Shown here in pieces: positions 16,005-25,378 of a stretch of DNA of 53,001 bases (positions are counted from its first letter, which is position 1; every line of letters starts with the position of its first letter). A program made the translations under genes and the position numbers. A model generated the notes under the pieces. It worked only from the letters and a program-made list of their open reading frames with translations. It ran no database searches and was not told the DNA's origin. Source of the DNA: Salsuginibacillus halophilus (GTDB lineage: Bacteria; Bacillota; Bacilli; Bacillales; Marinococcaceae); contig NZ_PYAV01000016.1 of NCBI RefSeq assembly GCF_003014715.1, positions 1 through 53,001 on the forward strand, written 5' to 3'.

Positions 16005-17030
16005 ATGCAGGAGTGGATGGAGGAACGTTTTTCTCGTCAGACACGGTTTGCGCCGATTGGCGTGAACGGACAGTTGAATTTATGGGAAAGCCAGGCGGTC
16101 ATTATCGGTGCCGGCGCTCTTGGTACGGTAGCAGCCAACCATCTCGTACGCGGTGGTGTGGGGACTGTGACGATTGTGGACCGGGACTTCGTTGAACCGA
16201 GCAATTTACAACGGCAGCTATTGTTCGATGAGCGGGATGCTGAAGAAATGAAGCCAAAAGCAGCCGCAGCTGAAGAGAAATTAAAAGCCATCAACAGCCG
16301 TGCTGAAATTCGCGGGATCATCAGTGATGTAAATGCAGGCAATGTTGAAGACTTCATTCTAGGTGCTGATGTGGTCATTGACGGAACAGACAATTTCCAG
16401 ACACGTTTTCTTGTAAACGATGCTTGCTTTAAACACAGTATCCCGTTTCTATACGGTGGTGCTGTCAGCTCACGCGGGATGATGGCGCCATTTGTGCCCG
16501 GTGAAACACTCTGTTTCCGCTGCCTGCTCGGCGGTGGACAGGACACAAGCGGAGAAACGTGTGACACGGTTGGTGTGCTGGCACCGCTTGTTGATATGAC
16601 AGCGTCGCTGCAGGCTGTTGAGGCGATGAAACTTCTAAGCGGGGCCGGGCAGGCCCTGCGCCGGTCACTCGTACAATACGATATTTGGTCGTTTTCGTTC
16701 CGGGAGTTTCCCTTTCCTCAACCGCGTCCTGATTGCCCGACGTGTGCAACGTTAGAATATCCGGACTTAAATCGCTCTTTACAAAGTGAAACGGCCGCTC
16801 TCTGCGGTCGTGACAGTGTGCAGGTGCAGGCGGCGGAGGCATTTGACCTTGAAACTTGGGCAGAAAAGCTTGAACGGGCGGCTGAAGTGAAAAAAACCCC
16901 ATTTCTGCTCCGGGCGGATATTGAAACTGGTGAGCGTTTAGTCGTGTTTCCTGACGGTCGTGTCATTGTGCAGGGCACAGAAGATCCGGCTCGGGCAAAG
17001 TCTCTCGTTTCACGGTATATCGGTGTATAA
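16005..17030 (+). CDS. thiF: ThiF/MoeB-type E1-like adenylyltransferase
   Basis: A 341-residue E1-like enzyme that adenylates the C-terminal GG of a sulfur-carrier protein. The Rossmann ATP site is IIGAGALGTVAANHL, followed by the SNLQRQLLF region, the DGTDNFQTRFLVND motif and the zinc cysteines CFRC and CPTC. The last 90 residues are a divergent extra domain. ThiF (acting on ThiS) and MoeB (acting on MoaD) are hard to separate by sequence. The thi operon at 28-32 kb encodes thiS but no thiF, and no molybdopterin gene is visible, so ThiF is the better guess. Confidence 0.75.
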   Translation: MQEWMEERFSRQTRFAPIGVNGQLNLWESQAVIIGAGALGTVAANHLVRGGVGTVTIVDRDFVEPSNLQRQLLFDERDAEEMKPKAAAAEEKLKAINSRAEIRGIISDVNAGNVEDFILGADVVIDGTDNFQTRFLVNDACFKHSIPFLYGGAVSSRGMMAPFVPGETLCFRCLLGGGQDTSGETCDTVGVLAPLVDMTASLQAVEAMKLLSGAGQALRRSLVQYDIWSFSFREFPFPQPRPDCPTCATLEYPDLNRSLQSETAALCGRDSVQVQAAEAFDLETWAEKLERAAEVKKTPFLLRADIETGERLVVFPDGRVIVQGTEDPARAKSLVSRYIGV

Positions 17031-17089
17031 TTCCATAGCAGCGTGGAAACCTTATCCGTAAACAACGCCGCAAAAATGAGGTGATGTGG

Positions 17090-17260
17090 ATGCGGATGAT
17101 GTTATTTTGGCTGCTTGTCATAGCCGGTTTAAGTGCTGGGTGGAAGATGCGTAAACGCTTAGTGCCGATGCTTTTAGCTTCAAAGCGGTTTCGTAAATAC
17201 GGCTTACAGCTTGCATTTTCTGTCCCGGGTTTCCGCCGGCTCGCGTGGCGGATGATATAA
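17090..17260 (+). CDS. Small basic membrane protein, unknown
   Basis: A 56-codon ORF with start ATG at 17090, six bases after GAGGTG. An N-terminal hydrophobic helix (MLFWLLVIAGLSAGW) is followed by a strongly basic tail (KMRKRLVPML... RRLAWRMI). It lies between thiF and a terminator. B. subtilis has a small unknown gene (yqgO) in this neighbourhood, but I cannot confirm homology. The good ribosome binding site and amphipathic composition favour a real gene. Confidence 0.6.
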   Translation: MRMMLFWLLVIAGLSAGWKMRKRLVPMLLASKRFRKYGLQLAFSVPGFRRLAWRMI

Positions 17261-17309
17261 GCGCCTGCGAGGACATTTACAGCGACTTATGTTACGTTAA
17301 GAGAAAGAA

Positions 17310-17346
17310 AGGCTGTTCTTCCTAAAGATGGGGAAACAGCCTTTTT
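17310..17346 (+). terminator. Terminator upstream of HAD gene
   Basis: Stem AGGCTGTTTCC-like: AGGCTGTTCTTCC...GGGGAAACAGCCT followed by TTTTT. Confidence 0.75.
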
Positions 17347-17391
17347 CTCTAATGTATGCTTCGGCGTACGAATAAAGGTTGGTGAAAGCAG

Positions 17392-18138
17392 ATGAAACAG
17401 TGGAGCGTTATATGTTTTGATCTTGATAATACATTGCATTGTCATGAAACGGCTTTTCGACGGGCCATTTCTCATTTATTTAACGAAAAAAAACAATTTG
17501 ATCCGGTTTTTCAAAAGCGGATGGAGATTAGTGCAAATGATTGGTATGAAACGTTTAAGCATTATAGTGATGCGTTATGGCCGGCTTATGAAGACGGTGA
17601 ATTATCCACAACAGAATACCGCCGTGCGCGTTACGGAAAAACACTTGAAACACATGAGCTGGATTGGACAGATGAAGAGGCAGACGCGTTTCAAAATGCA
17701 TATGAAGAGGTGATTCCTTCGTTCAGCACGGCATATGAAGGAATGAAGGAGCTTTTAAAACAACTTCAAAGAGAGAATATGAAACTAGGTATTATTACAA
17801 ACGGAAGAACAGAAACGCAGTGGGAAAAAATTAAATGCTTACAGCTTGCAGATTACATACCTGAAGCTCATATGTTCATTTCCGAAGAGGTGGGAGTTAA
17901 AAAACCAGCGCCGGGCATTTTTAATACAGCTTTACAAAAGCTGAATGCTCATCCTTCCGAAGCGTTATTTATCGGTGACTCCTGGGAATTAGATGTGGCA
18001 GGAGCGATGGATGCGGGCTGGGAAGCAGTGTTTTTAAATACTCGGAGTGAAAAGCCAAATACAAATCATACTCCATTTGCGATATGTGACTCGCTTCAAG
18101 AAGTTTACCGCACAGTTGTTAAGCCGGAGGAAGGATGA
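17392..18138 (+). CDS. HAD-IA family phosphohydrolase
   Basis: A 248-residue haloacid dehalogenase phosphatase with all four motifs: FDLDNT (nucleophile), IITNG, the Lys in KKPAPGIF, and IGDSWELDVAGA. The helical cap in residues 20-95 is of C1 type. Relatives include YjjG/YsaA-type nucleotidases, but the substrate is not determined. It ends four bases before gluP, so the two are translationally close and probably co-transcribed. Confidence 0.88.
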   Translation: MKQWSVICFDLDNTLHCHETAFRRAISHLFNEKKQFDPVFQKRMEISANDWYETFKHYSDALWPAYEDGELSTTEYRRARYGKTLETHELDWTDEEADAFQNAYEEVIPSFSTAYEGMKELLKQLQRENMKLGIITNGRTETQWEKIKCLQLADYIPEAHMFISEEVGVKKPAPGIFNTALQKLNAHPSEALFIGDSWELDVAGAMDAGWEAVFLNTRSEKPNTNHTPFAICDSLQEVYRTVVKPEEG

Positions 18139-18142
18139 GTTC

Positions 18143-19690
18143 ATGGAGATTGAGCGTCAAAATCGCCTATTTTGGGAATTTGTTTATCATTTTGTTGTGA
18201 ACCGCGGCCTGCGGATCGTTTCAGCAAGTAAAGATAAAAAAAAGCTGTGGCTAGAAAACGATGATGTGAAAAATCCATTAATTATCCGGCTCTCGCGGGT
18301 TGATGTTGATTGGAGCCGCGAGCTTGAAAACGATCAAGAAACAATGGCAAAAGAATTTGTGAAAGTCCGGGCGAAGGTTCCGGTACGTAAGCCGAAAATG
18401 GTAAATGTCTATGTCACGGTTTATCCGACGATTGATGATCATGCACGTGTCCTTGCAGATGAGAATGGTCCGGCGGCACGGCTTGGCGTGCAAAACTTTT
18501 TAGTCCCCGGGTCCGGACCTGAGTGGCAGGCACCGGCAAAACCTGAGGATGTCCTCGAACATTTGTCTTTAAAAGCGGGCTGGGAGGAGCAGACGCCGGT
18601 TCGTGAAGATCTTGAGACGCAAGAGCTTTATCAGCAGGCGATGAATCAAGCTGAAGCGAAGCAGAAAGAGGAGCAGGCCGTTTTTTTATACAGCAAGCCG
18701 AAGCTAACGCTCATCCTTATGGGCTTAATCGCTGTCATGTATGGACTGCTTGAAGCCACAGGTGGTTCCCAGCATATCTTAACGCTCGTTGAATACGGCG
18801 CAAAATACAACCCGGCCATTGCAGATGGTGAATGGTGGCGCCTGATTACGTCGATGTTTCTTCACATCGGTTTTTTCCATTTCTTTATGAACTCGCTTGC
18901 TTTATTTTTTATCGGCGGACTTGTTGAGCGGATTTTTGGTACGTGGCGGTTTATGATCATTTATTTCGCTGCTGGCATCGTTGGTTCGGCAGCAAGCTTT
19001 GCTTTAAATATTCAAATTTCAGCCGGCGCTTCCGGTGCGATTTTTGGATGTTTTGGTGCACTTCTTTTTTTCGGAATGATGCATCGTAAGCTATTTTTCC
19101 GAACGATGGGTGTTAGCGTAATTGTGATTTTATTGATCAATCTCGGCTTCGGTTTTGTTGTCCCAATGGTGGATAACGGCGCACATATTGGTGGCTTGAT
19201 CGGCGGCTTGCTTGCGGCGATGCTCGTTGGGATGCCAAAAAGCGGGACGAAATTTCCGCGGCTGCTTCCAGCCGGGCTGCTTGTGGCACTTTTTGTCGGT
19301 TTGTTTTGGTATGGGAACTTTGTTGAAGAGGACCGCGAAGGTGGTGTGATGCAGGCACAAATGGCCCAGGAGATGGCCCAGGAGGGGGACATAGGCCAGG
19401 CGGAAGAGACCCTTGCTCCTGTGCTCGATCAAGAGAACCCGCCGGCTGAAGCGTTATTTGTTCAAGGAAATTTAGAAGCTGAAACAGGGGATTACGAAAC
19501 AGCACGCACTTATTTTGAACAGACGCTTGATCGCCGGGCAGATTTCCATGAAGCCCACTATAACCTGGCGCTTGTACTCCATGAGCTTGGTGAAGATGAA
19601 GAGGCGCTCAATCATGTAGAAGAAGCGCTTCAAATTGAGCCAGGTGAAGAACGTTATGAAGATTTAAGAGAAGAGATCAGTGGCAGCTAA
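18143..19690 (+). CDS. gluP: Rhomboid intramembrane serine protease GluP (YqgP)
   Basis: A 515-residue protein in three parts: a cytosolic N-terminal domain (about 1-180), a rhomboid membrane domain (about 185-405) with the catalytic GASGA (Ser297) and NGAHIGG (His348) motifs, and a TPR-containing C-terminus (about 430-515). B. subtilis YqgP is 507 residues and works with FtsH in quality control of the MgtE magnesium transporter. The start at 18143 follows AAGGA by seven bases; the upstream in-frame extension lies inside the HAD gene. It converges on the next gene with a 14-base overlap of the ends. Confidence 0.93.
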   Translation: MEIERQNRLFWEFVYHFVVNRGLRIVSASKDKKKLWLENDDVKNPLIIRLSRVDVDWSRELENDQETMAKEFVKVRAKVPVRKPKMVNVYVTVYPTIDDHARVLADENGPAARLGVQNFLVPGSGPEWQAPAKPEDVLEHLSLKAGWEEQTPVREDLETQELYQQAMNQAEAKQKEEQAVFLYSKPKLTLILMGLIAVMYGLLEATGGSQHILTLVEYGAKYNPAIADGEWWRLITSMFLHIGFFHFFMNSLALFFIGGLVERIFGTWRFMIIYFAAGIVGSAASFALNIQISAGASGAIFGCFGALLFFGMMHRKLFFRTMGVSVIVILLINLGFGFVVPMVDNGAHIGGLIGGLLAAMLVGMPKSGTKFPRLLPAGLLVALFVGLFWYGNFVEEDREGGVMQAQMAQEMAQEGDIGQAEETLAPVLDQENPPAEALFVQGNLEAETGDYETARTYFEQTLDRRADFHEAHYNLALVLHELGEDEEALNHVEEALQIEPGEERYEDLREEISGS

Positions 19691-20465
19691 GCGGCCGGCG
19701 CAGTTGATAAGGTGTATTGTCTTCTAGCACCATGAACAGGTGTAAGTGTTCATCGCTTACAGCAATGATGGGCATTGAACTCCCTTCAGGAGACTCATCA
19801 GGTGCATTTTTACGCTTGACCCGCGGTAAAAAAGCCTCGCGGTACATGGACCAGGCAGAAGTTTGCAGCTTCTCAACAGAGCATGAGAGCTCTGCTTCGT
19901 TTGTAAAAATATCGCGCCAATTGTAAAATGTGATATCTCTTGGCAGGTCAAACGCCTGCGCATACATGTGAATTTGATGCTGCACTTGTTCATTTAAAAT
20001 ATGATCAAGTGCTTTTTTATGCTCAGCTTCTTTTTCGTTAACTGGGTGATGAAATGCGTACGTATTTTGATGAGCAGAGCTTGCCATATAAAGTTGATCA
20101 GTGGAAAAAGCATACCGCCTGCTCTGCTCATCCGGCCGCCACTGGTGCAGTGAGAATGCATCATACCGTGAGCTTCCTTCACCTGCCACTTTCTTTTTGC
20201 GCGCAATTGTAGAATCCTCTTCACGCCAGCGTGACATCGTATCAATTAAAATACCGTCTTCAAATAAAATACTTTCTTCAAGACGGTCGGAAAATAATTC
20301 ACCGCTTCCTCCTGTTGTTTCCCACGAGATTTCGTAAGCGTTTGGTGGGGAGATTTTAACAACATCAAGCCGCGTTTCAGTCGTCTCCAGCTCGGCTGCA
20401 GCTGCATCACTAACAAACAAAGGTAAGCAAAACATGAAACTTAATCCGAGCATCAAGTACTTCAA
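19677..20465 (-). CDS. Secreted protein of unknown function
   Basis: A 262-residue protein with a signal peptide (residues 1-23, ending DAAAA). The mature part is rich in aromatic and acidic residues and contains only one cysteine pair candidate (CSVE and the C-terminal SCH). I recognise no domain. The start is probably TTG behind AAAGGAG. It is divergent from a membrane protein gene at 20558, and its 3' end overlaps gluP by 14 bases, with no terminator between them. Envelope location is inferred. Confidence 0.7.
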   Translation of the reverse strand: MKYLMLGLSFMFCLPLFVSDAAAAELETTETRLDVVKISPPNAYEISWETTGGSGELFSDRLEESILFEDGILIDTMSRWREEDSTIARKKKVAGEGSSRYDAFSLHQWRPDEQSRRYAFSTDQLYMASSAHQNTYAFHHPVNEKEAEHKKALDHILNEQVQHQIHMYAQAFDLPRDITFYNWRDIFTNEAELSCSVEKLQTSAWSMYREAFLPRVKRKNAPDESPEGSSMPIIAVSDEHLHLFMVLEDNTPYQLRRPLSCH

Positions 20466-20557
20466 AATTGAGGACTCCTTTCTATTTTCAACCTGCAGAT
20501 GTATGTATGTGCAGTTTGTGCATACATATGAGCACAGCCTGTCATAAGGAGGCGCTT

Positions 20558-21049
20558 ATGCTGAATTTGTGTATTGTGGCTGCGGCACTTGGGGCATTGT
20601 CCGGAAGCCAGCGGACATGGCAACCGCAGACAATGATTGGGATCTTTCTTTGCATGGCGGTCATCTTTTATTATGTTGGCTATCTTGCGTCAGATTATGC
20701 AGCTTTTGGTTGGCTTCAGCTTGCCGCTCAAGTGATGTTCACCATATTTCTCGTCGTTTTAATTTTGCTGTTGTTTCTTTATGCAGGAGATGACGTTACA
20801 TTGTTTCATCAAAATGGAAGTTTGATCTGGATTGCAGCTGCATCCCTCATGCTTTTAAACAGTTTTATGATTTCCGGGTTGGTTCCACACGGCTTAGCCC
20901 TTTTATTTATTTTATTATTATTTCTTGGCGGGTTATTATTTGGTTTGTATTTGCAGGAGAACTTATACCATGTTGTTAATAGGACAAGAATCAAGCATCT
21001 GCTTCCGCTTTTAATCTTTGTTGTAGGAGTTGTTCTTCAGTTGGTATAA
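20558..21049 (+). CDS. Hydrophobic membrane protein, unknown
   Basis: A 163-residue protein with about five transmembrane helices and few charged residues. I do not recognise the family. The start at 20558 follows AAGGAGG by about seven bases; the longer in-frame ORF from 20468 has no ribosome binding site. It is followed after 15 bases by yqgQ and so probably heads the yqgQ-glcK operon. Confidence 0.65.
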   Translation: MLNLCIVAAALGALSGSQRTWQPQTMIGIFLCMAVIFYYVGYLASDYAAFGWLQLAAQVMFTIFLVVLILLLFLYAGDDVTLFHQNGSLIWIAAASLMLLNSFMISGLVPHGLALLFILLLFLGGLLFGLYLQENLYHVVNRTRIKHLLPLLIFVVGVVLQLV

Positions 21050-21064
21050 TGTAAGAGGTGATGT

Positions 21065-21304
21065 ATGATGGAAACAATGCAGGATGTTCGGTCATTGCTT
21101 CATTCTTTTGGCTCATTTATTTATACAAAAGATCAAGCAATGGATACACAGCTTATGGCTGACGAGCTTGATGAGCTTGCCGGCTACGGAATCATTGATG
21201 AATCTACGAAGGCAAAGGCGAAAATCATTTTGCGCCGGGCTGAAAAACAGCCAAGTCCGCTTGCCTCGCGAATGGAGAGAACAGAAAACCATGACAACGG
21301 ATAA
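21065..21304 (+). CDS. yqgQ: YqgQ, DUF910 protein
   Basis: A 79-residue protein with the helical DUF910 core (DVRSLLHSFGSFIYTKD, then MADELDELAGYGIID) of B. subtilis YqgQ, which precedes glcK there too. Function is unknown; the fold is reported to be nucleic-acid-binding-like, which I cannot test. The C-terminal end overlaps the glcK start by 14 bases, suggesting translational coupling. Confidence 0.88.
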   Translation: MMETMQDVRSLLHSFGSFIYTKDQAMDTQLMADELDELAGYGIIDESTKAKAKIILRRAEKQPSPLASRMERTENHDNG

Positions 21305-22253
21305 AACGTATCTTGCCGGGATTGATATCGGCGGCACGTCGATCAAACTTGGTTTATTTACGACAGAGAAAGAAAATGTTGCTGTCTGGCAGATTCCTAC
21401 ATCAACTGCTGATGGTGGTCGGGCGATTGCCCGTGACGTGGCCGGGGCGATTGAAGAAAAATTAAATACGCTCGGCATAGAAAAAGATTCACTCGCAGGC
21501 GCAGGCGCCGGTGCACCGGGATACGTCCGGCCAGATGACGGCGTGGTCACAAAAGCTGTTAATATCGGCTGGGAAGAGTATCCGCTTGCTCAAGCATTAA
21601 CAGAAGCGCTTGAGCGCCCGGTGTTTGTACAAAACGACGCGAACCTTGCTGCAGCAGGTGAAGCTTGGCGCGGCGCAGCGGCCGGGATTGATGATGTGAT
21701 CTGTATCACGATTGGTACAGGGGTTGGTGCAGGTTTGTTAGTTAATGGTGAAATTATTGCCGGCAGGCGTGGAACAGCAGGTGAAATTGGTCACCTTACT
21801 GTTGAGCCGGACGGTCGTCGCTGTAACTGCGGCCGCTACGGATGTTTAGAACAGTATGCATCTGCTACAGCTGTCAAGGAAATCGCTGCCGAAGCGTTGA
21901 CTCATTATCCGGATTCCACGCTGCATCAAGCTGAAGCACTCACGGCTGCGGTGATTTATCAAGAAGCCGCCGCAGGAGACGTTTTAGCTCAACAAGTCGT
22001 TGATCAAGCTGCAGCATATTTAGGGCTTGCCCTTGGCAACTTGGCGACAGCCTTAAATCCAGAGCGGATTTTAATCGGCGGCGGGGTTTCAGCGGCTGGC
22101 GATACGTTGATGGTGCCGCTGGCGGAGCAGTTTGAACGCTTTGCACTTGATGAAGCGGCAGGTGCTGTACAGTTTTCGATTGCAAAACTTGGTAATGAAG
22201 CTGGGATCAGCGGTGCAGCCTGGCTCGCGGCGAAACGCCTCGGTTTTCTTTAA
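21291..22253 (+). CDS. glcK: Glucokinase (ROK family)
   Basis: A 320-residue ROK-family sugar kinase phosphorylating glucose with ATP. It shows DIGGTSIKLGLF (phosphate loop), the catalytic region QNDANLAAAGE, ITIGTGVGAGLLV, and the ROK zinc motif (HLTVEPDGRRCNCGRYGCLE). The start at 21291 gives the family-typical N-terminus and follows GGAGAG; a longer frame upstream lies inside yqgQ. The end is directly followed by a sigma-54 promoter for rocF. Confidence 0.95.
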   Translation: MTTDKTYLAGIDIGGTSIKLGLFTTEKENVAVWQIPTSTADGGRAIARDVAGAIEEKLNTLGIEKDSLAGAGAGAPGYVRPDDGVVTKAVNIGWEEYPLAQALTEALERPVFVQNDANLAAAGEAWRGAAAGIDDVICITIGTGVGAGLLVNGEIIAGRRGTAGEIGHLTVEPDGRRCNCGRYGCLEQYASATAVKEIAAEALTHYPDSTLHQAEALTAAVIYQEAAAGDVLAQQVVDQAAAYLGLALGNLATALNPERILIGGGVSAAGDTLMVPLAEQFERFALDEAAGAVQFSIAKLGNEAGISGAAWLAAKRLGFL

Positions 22254-22262
22254 ATAAAAAAA

Positions 22263-22278
22263 TGGCATCAGTTTTGCA
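22263..22278 (+). promoter_or_regulatory. Sigma-54 (SigL) promoter of rocF-aspA
   Basis: TGGCAT, five bases and TTGCA, with the invariant GG and GC exactly 12 bases apart, match the -24/-12 consensus TGGCAC-N5-TTGCA. It lies 53 bases before the rocF start. The same motif precedes rocD, and a sigma-54 activator gene is nearby. Confidence 0.8.
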
Positions 22279-22330
22279 TTATTTTTTAAGTGTAGAACCA
22301 TTTCACTTAAAGAAAGCGGGGTACATAATT

Positions 22331-23227
22331 ATGAAAAATGAAATGACCATTGTAAGTGTACCAATGGACCTTGGACAGGCACGGCGCGGTGTTGATATGG
22401 GACCGAGCGCGGTTCGTTATGCCGGTGTGTTTGAGCGTCTTGAAGCCTTAGGCTACAACATTAAAGATGGCGGGGACGTAGCAGTCGCAACCGAGAAAGC
22501 GGGTATGAAACAAGAGGCCGCTTTAAAAGACTTAGAAGCGGTTGCTGAAACGAGTCAACGGATTGAACAGCAGGTAACTGAGATTCATGAAGCGGGCCGC
22601 TTTCCGCTTGTGCTCGGTGGTGACCACAGTATTTCAATCGGAACACTTGCTGCTCATGCGGCCCAGGCAGAAAATTTAGGGGTCATCTGGTATGATGCGC
22701 ACGTTGATTTAAATACAGGCGAGACGTCACCTTCAGGCAACATTCACGGCATGCCGCTTGCAGTTGCGCTCGGTTACGGCGATAAAAAGTTGACCTCAAT
22801 CGGGAGCGGACCTAAGCTGAAGCCGGAAAACATTGTGATTGTTGGAGCCCGTGCGCTTGATGAAGGTGAAAAAGCGTTTGTACAAGAACACAATATTTGC
22901 GTATATACGATGCACGACATTGACCGGCGCGGGATGAGTACGGTGATGGAAGAAGCAATCAATTACTTGCGCAGCCGCTGTGATCAAGTTCATCTTAGCT
23001 TGGACCTGGACGGGCTCGATCCGCAGGATGCTCCGGGCGTGGGTACACCGGTTGTCGGAGGCGTCAGTTACCGGGAAAGTCATTTAGCTATGGAAATGCT
23101 TGCAGAGGCGGAAATGATTACCTCTGCTGAATTTGTAGAAGTCAATCCGATTCTTGATGAACGAAATAAAACAGCAGAAGCCGCAGCAGCCTTGATGGGA
23201 TCGTTGTTCGGTGAAAAGCTGAAATAA
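22331..23227 (+). CDS. rocF: Arginase
   Basis: A 298-residue manganese enzyme hydrolysing arginine to ornithine and urea. Metal-binding motifs are all visible: [31 protein letters not shown] and [14 protein letters not shown]. The ATG at 22331 gives the usual N-terminus ([20 protein letters not shown]); the ribosome binding site (AGCGGGG) is weak. It is transcribed from a sigma-54 promoter and followed closely by aspA. Confidence 0.96.
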   Translation: MKNEMTIVSVPMDLGQARRGVDMGPSAVRYAGVFERLEALGYNIKDGGDVAVATEKAGMKQEAALKDLEAVAETSQRIEQQVTEIHEAGRFPLVLGGDHSISIGTLAAHAAQAENLGVIWYDAHVDLNTGETSPSGNIHGMPLAVALGYGDKKLTSIGSGPKLKPENIVIVGARALDEGEKAFVQEHNICVYTMHDIDRRGMSTVMEEAINYLRSRCDQVHLSLDLDGLDPQDAPGVGTPVVGGVSYRESHLAMEMLAEAEMITSAEFVEVNPILDERNKTAEAAAALMGSLFGEKLK

Positions 23228-23289
23228 ACAAGCTGCTTACCCGTATACATCAAGCTTGGAGCAGCAGATGAAAGGAAAGGGCGTTGGTT

Positions 23290-24705
23290 ATGACAACTTA
23301 CCGGACGGAACAAGACTATATTGGAGAGAAAAAAGTCCCGAAAGAGGCGTATTACGGGATTCAAACAGTTCGTGCTGTAGAGAACTTCCCGATTACCGGA
23401 TATCCGCCGCATAAAGAAATCATCCGTGGTTTCGGTTTCGTTAAAAAAGCAGCGGCGCTTGCCAATCGCGATGTCGGCGGATTGCATCCGGATCTTGCAG
23501 AGGCGATTGTTGAAGCAAGTGAAGAAGTCCTTAACGGCGACTTTGATAGCGAGTTTATCGTCGATGCGATTCAAGGAGGGGCCGGAACTTCCTTCAACAT
23601 GAACGCAAACGAGGTGATTGCTAACCGGGCGATTGAGCGTCTTGGTTATGAAAAAGGAGATTACGCGCGTTTGAGTCCAAATACGCACGTGAACATGGCC
23701 CAATCCACCAATGATACGTTTCCAACAGCCATTCATATTGCTTCAATTCGGCTCGCTCAAGGACTTGAAAAAGCATTAAAAGATATTATCGAAGCTTTCA
23801 AGGAAAAAGAGCGGGCGTTTGATGATGTGTTAAAGATGGGGCGGACCCACTTACAGGATGCAGTTCCGATTCGTCTTGGTCAGGAAATGGGTGCATACCG
23901 CCGCGTACTTGAGCGTGACTTAAAGCGGCTGCGTCGTTCATTAGATCATTTATACTCCATCAACATGGGGGCAACTGCTGTAGGCACCGGCTTGAATGCC
24001 CAACCGGAGTATATCAAAAAAGTAACCGAACATTTATGTGACATTACAGAGATGCCGTTTTATCAAGCGGATGACCTTGTTGATGCAACGCAGAATACAG
24101 ATGCTTACACGGAATTGTCCAGTTCCTTGAAAGTGCTTGCGATCAACTTATCAAAAATGGCAAATGACTTGCGCATGATGAGTTCCGGACCGCGTACGGG
24201 CCTAAATGAAATTAATCTGCCGTCGCGGCAGCCGGGTTCTTCGATTATGCCGGGAAAAGTGAACCCGGTCATGTGCGAAGTGATCAACCAAATTTCTTTT
24301 CAAGTGATGGGCAACGATCAAACGGTTTCTGCAGCTTCTGAAGCAGGTCAGCTGGAGTTGAACGTGATGGGGCCTGTGCTTGTGTTCAACCTCTTGGAGT
24401 CGCTGTCTGTGCTGCAGAACGGTTTAAACGTATTCCGTGAATATGCGGTTGAAGGTATGAATGCTAATGTAGAGCACTGCCGTGAAATGGTTGAGCAGAG
24501 TGTCGGTATCATTACGGCAATCAACCCGCATGTCGGTTATGAAACAGCTTCGCGTATTGCTCGTGAAGCGATCGAAACAGGTCGGTCTGTACGCGAAATT
24601 TGTATTGAACGCTCAATTTTAACGAAAAAAGAGCTCGACGAAATTCTTGATGCAAAAGAAATGACAAAGCCGGGCATTGCCGGTGCGCACTTTATGTATC
24701 AATAG
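23290..24705 (+). CDS. aspA: Aspartate ammonia-lyase (aspartase)
   Basis: A 471-residue fumarase/aspartase-superfamily enzyme that deaminates aspartate to fumarate and ammonia. The signature GSSIMPGKVNPVMCEV is intact, and the N-terminal IGEKKVPKEAYYGIQTVRA block favours aspartase over fumarase. The ATG at 23290 is preceded by GGAAAGGG. It follows rocF by 62 bases with no terminator, so it probably belongs to the sigma-54 operon. Its own terminator downstream is duplicated around element 3. Confidence 0.92.
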   Translation: MTTYRTEQDYIGEKKVPKEAYYGIQTVRAVENFPITGYPPHKEIIRGFGFVKKAAALANRDVGGLHPDLAEAIVEASEEVLNGDFDSEFIVDAIQGGAGTSFNMNANEVIANRAIERLGYEKGDYARLSPNTHVNMAQSTNDTFPTAIHIASIRLAQGLEKALKDIIEAFKEKERAFDDVLKMGRTHLQDAVPIRLGQEMGAYRRVLERDLKRLRRSLDHLYSINMGATAVGTGLNAQPEYIKKVTEHLCDITEMPFYQADDLVDATQNTDAYTELSSSLKVLAINLSKMANDLRMMSSGPRTGLNEINLPSRQPGSSIMPGKVNPVMCEVINQISFQVMGNDQTVSAASEAGQLELNVMGPVLVFNLLESLSVLQNGLNVFREYAVEGMNANVEHCREMVEQSVGIITAINPHVGYETASRIAREAIETGRSVREICIERSILTKKELDEILDAKEMTKPGIAGAHFMYQ

Positions 24706-24712
24706 TAAAAAA

Positions 24713-24738
24713 CTCGCTATGCGCAGGCATGGCGAGCT
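24713..24738 (+). terminator. Left copy of duplicated aspA/rocD terminator hairpin
   Basis: CTCGCTATG-CGCAGG-CATGGCGAG with an A-run before it but no T-run after. The partner copy is at 25318-25343. Confidence 0.75.
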
Positions 24739-24744
24739 TCAGAC

Positions 24745-25310
24745 TGTTGACAAAGTAAAAAACCTAAAATTTACGCGCAGCTTACTGCTCCGAGCCGCGG
24801 GCTGCCCTTAAAAACCGAACCATGAACGTGACCGGAGCGAATGACGGACGCTTACCCGAGGCTTGGCTTCAGCTAACTTGTTCGATTTGATTGCCAATCG
24901 AACAAGTGGATCTTCAGCCTGCGCTGAATCCTCTGGGAGTCGCCGTCATTTTTCGGTAACTTGTCAATTGAAAGATCATCTAGTCTTTCCGATGTATAGG
25001 GTTCGTTTGCACATTCATGAAGCATCATGATGAAACGGATTCATGTAGCTATTGCTTGATTAAAAAGATCTTTACAATTTATAACGATCAAATAACGCAA
25101 GGCTGACGAGCATCGGCGGCGACGCCTACGCAGAACAACGAGTGAGAAAATCCCGTAGCATTGATATTCTGCCGAGGAAGTTGAGGCCGTGACGGGGGCT
25201 AAGAAGACACGGTGACTTCAATCGTTAGCGCAGATCAAGTCGATGTCGCACTTGTGTCCTCCGGGTGCAAGCGGCCGCCGAAATGCGAATTCAGCTAAAG
25301 TTTGTCTATA
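24745..25310 (+). mobile_element. Terminator-nested repeat element, copy 3 (about 566 bp)
   Basis: It begins TGTTGACAAAGT and ends AGTTTGTCTATA (imperfect terminal inverted repeats). It carries the same blocks as copy 1 in the same order: a left block near 24760-24800 with TTACTGCTCCGAGCCGCGGG, the palindrome region with its inner stem at 24876-24907, an AT-rich middle, and the GC-rich right half ending about 25285. No ORF of note. It fills the 673-bp gap between aspA and rocD, flanked by two copies of that locus's own terminator hairpin. Confidence 0.72.
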
Positions 25311-25317
25311 CACTAAA

Positions 25318-25348
25318 GCTCGTTATGCGCAAGCATAGCGAGCTTTTT
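25318..25348 (+). terminator. Right copy of duplicated aspA/rocD terminator
   Basis: GCTCGTTATG-CGCAAG-CATAGCGAGC followed by TTTTT. It differs from the left copy at two or three bases, with pairing kept. Confidence 0.8.
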
Positions 25349-25378
25349 AACGTGTTTAATAAAAATAGCTGATGGTGT

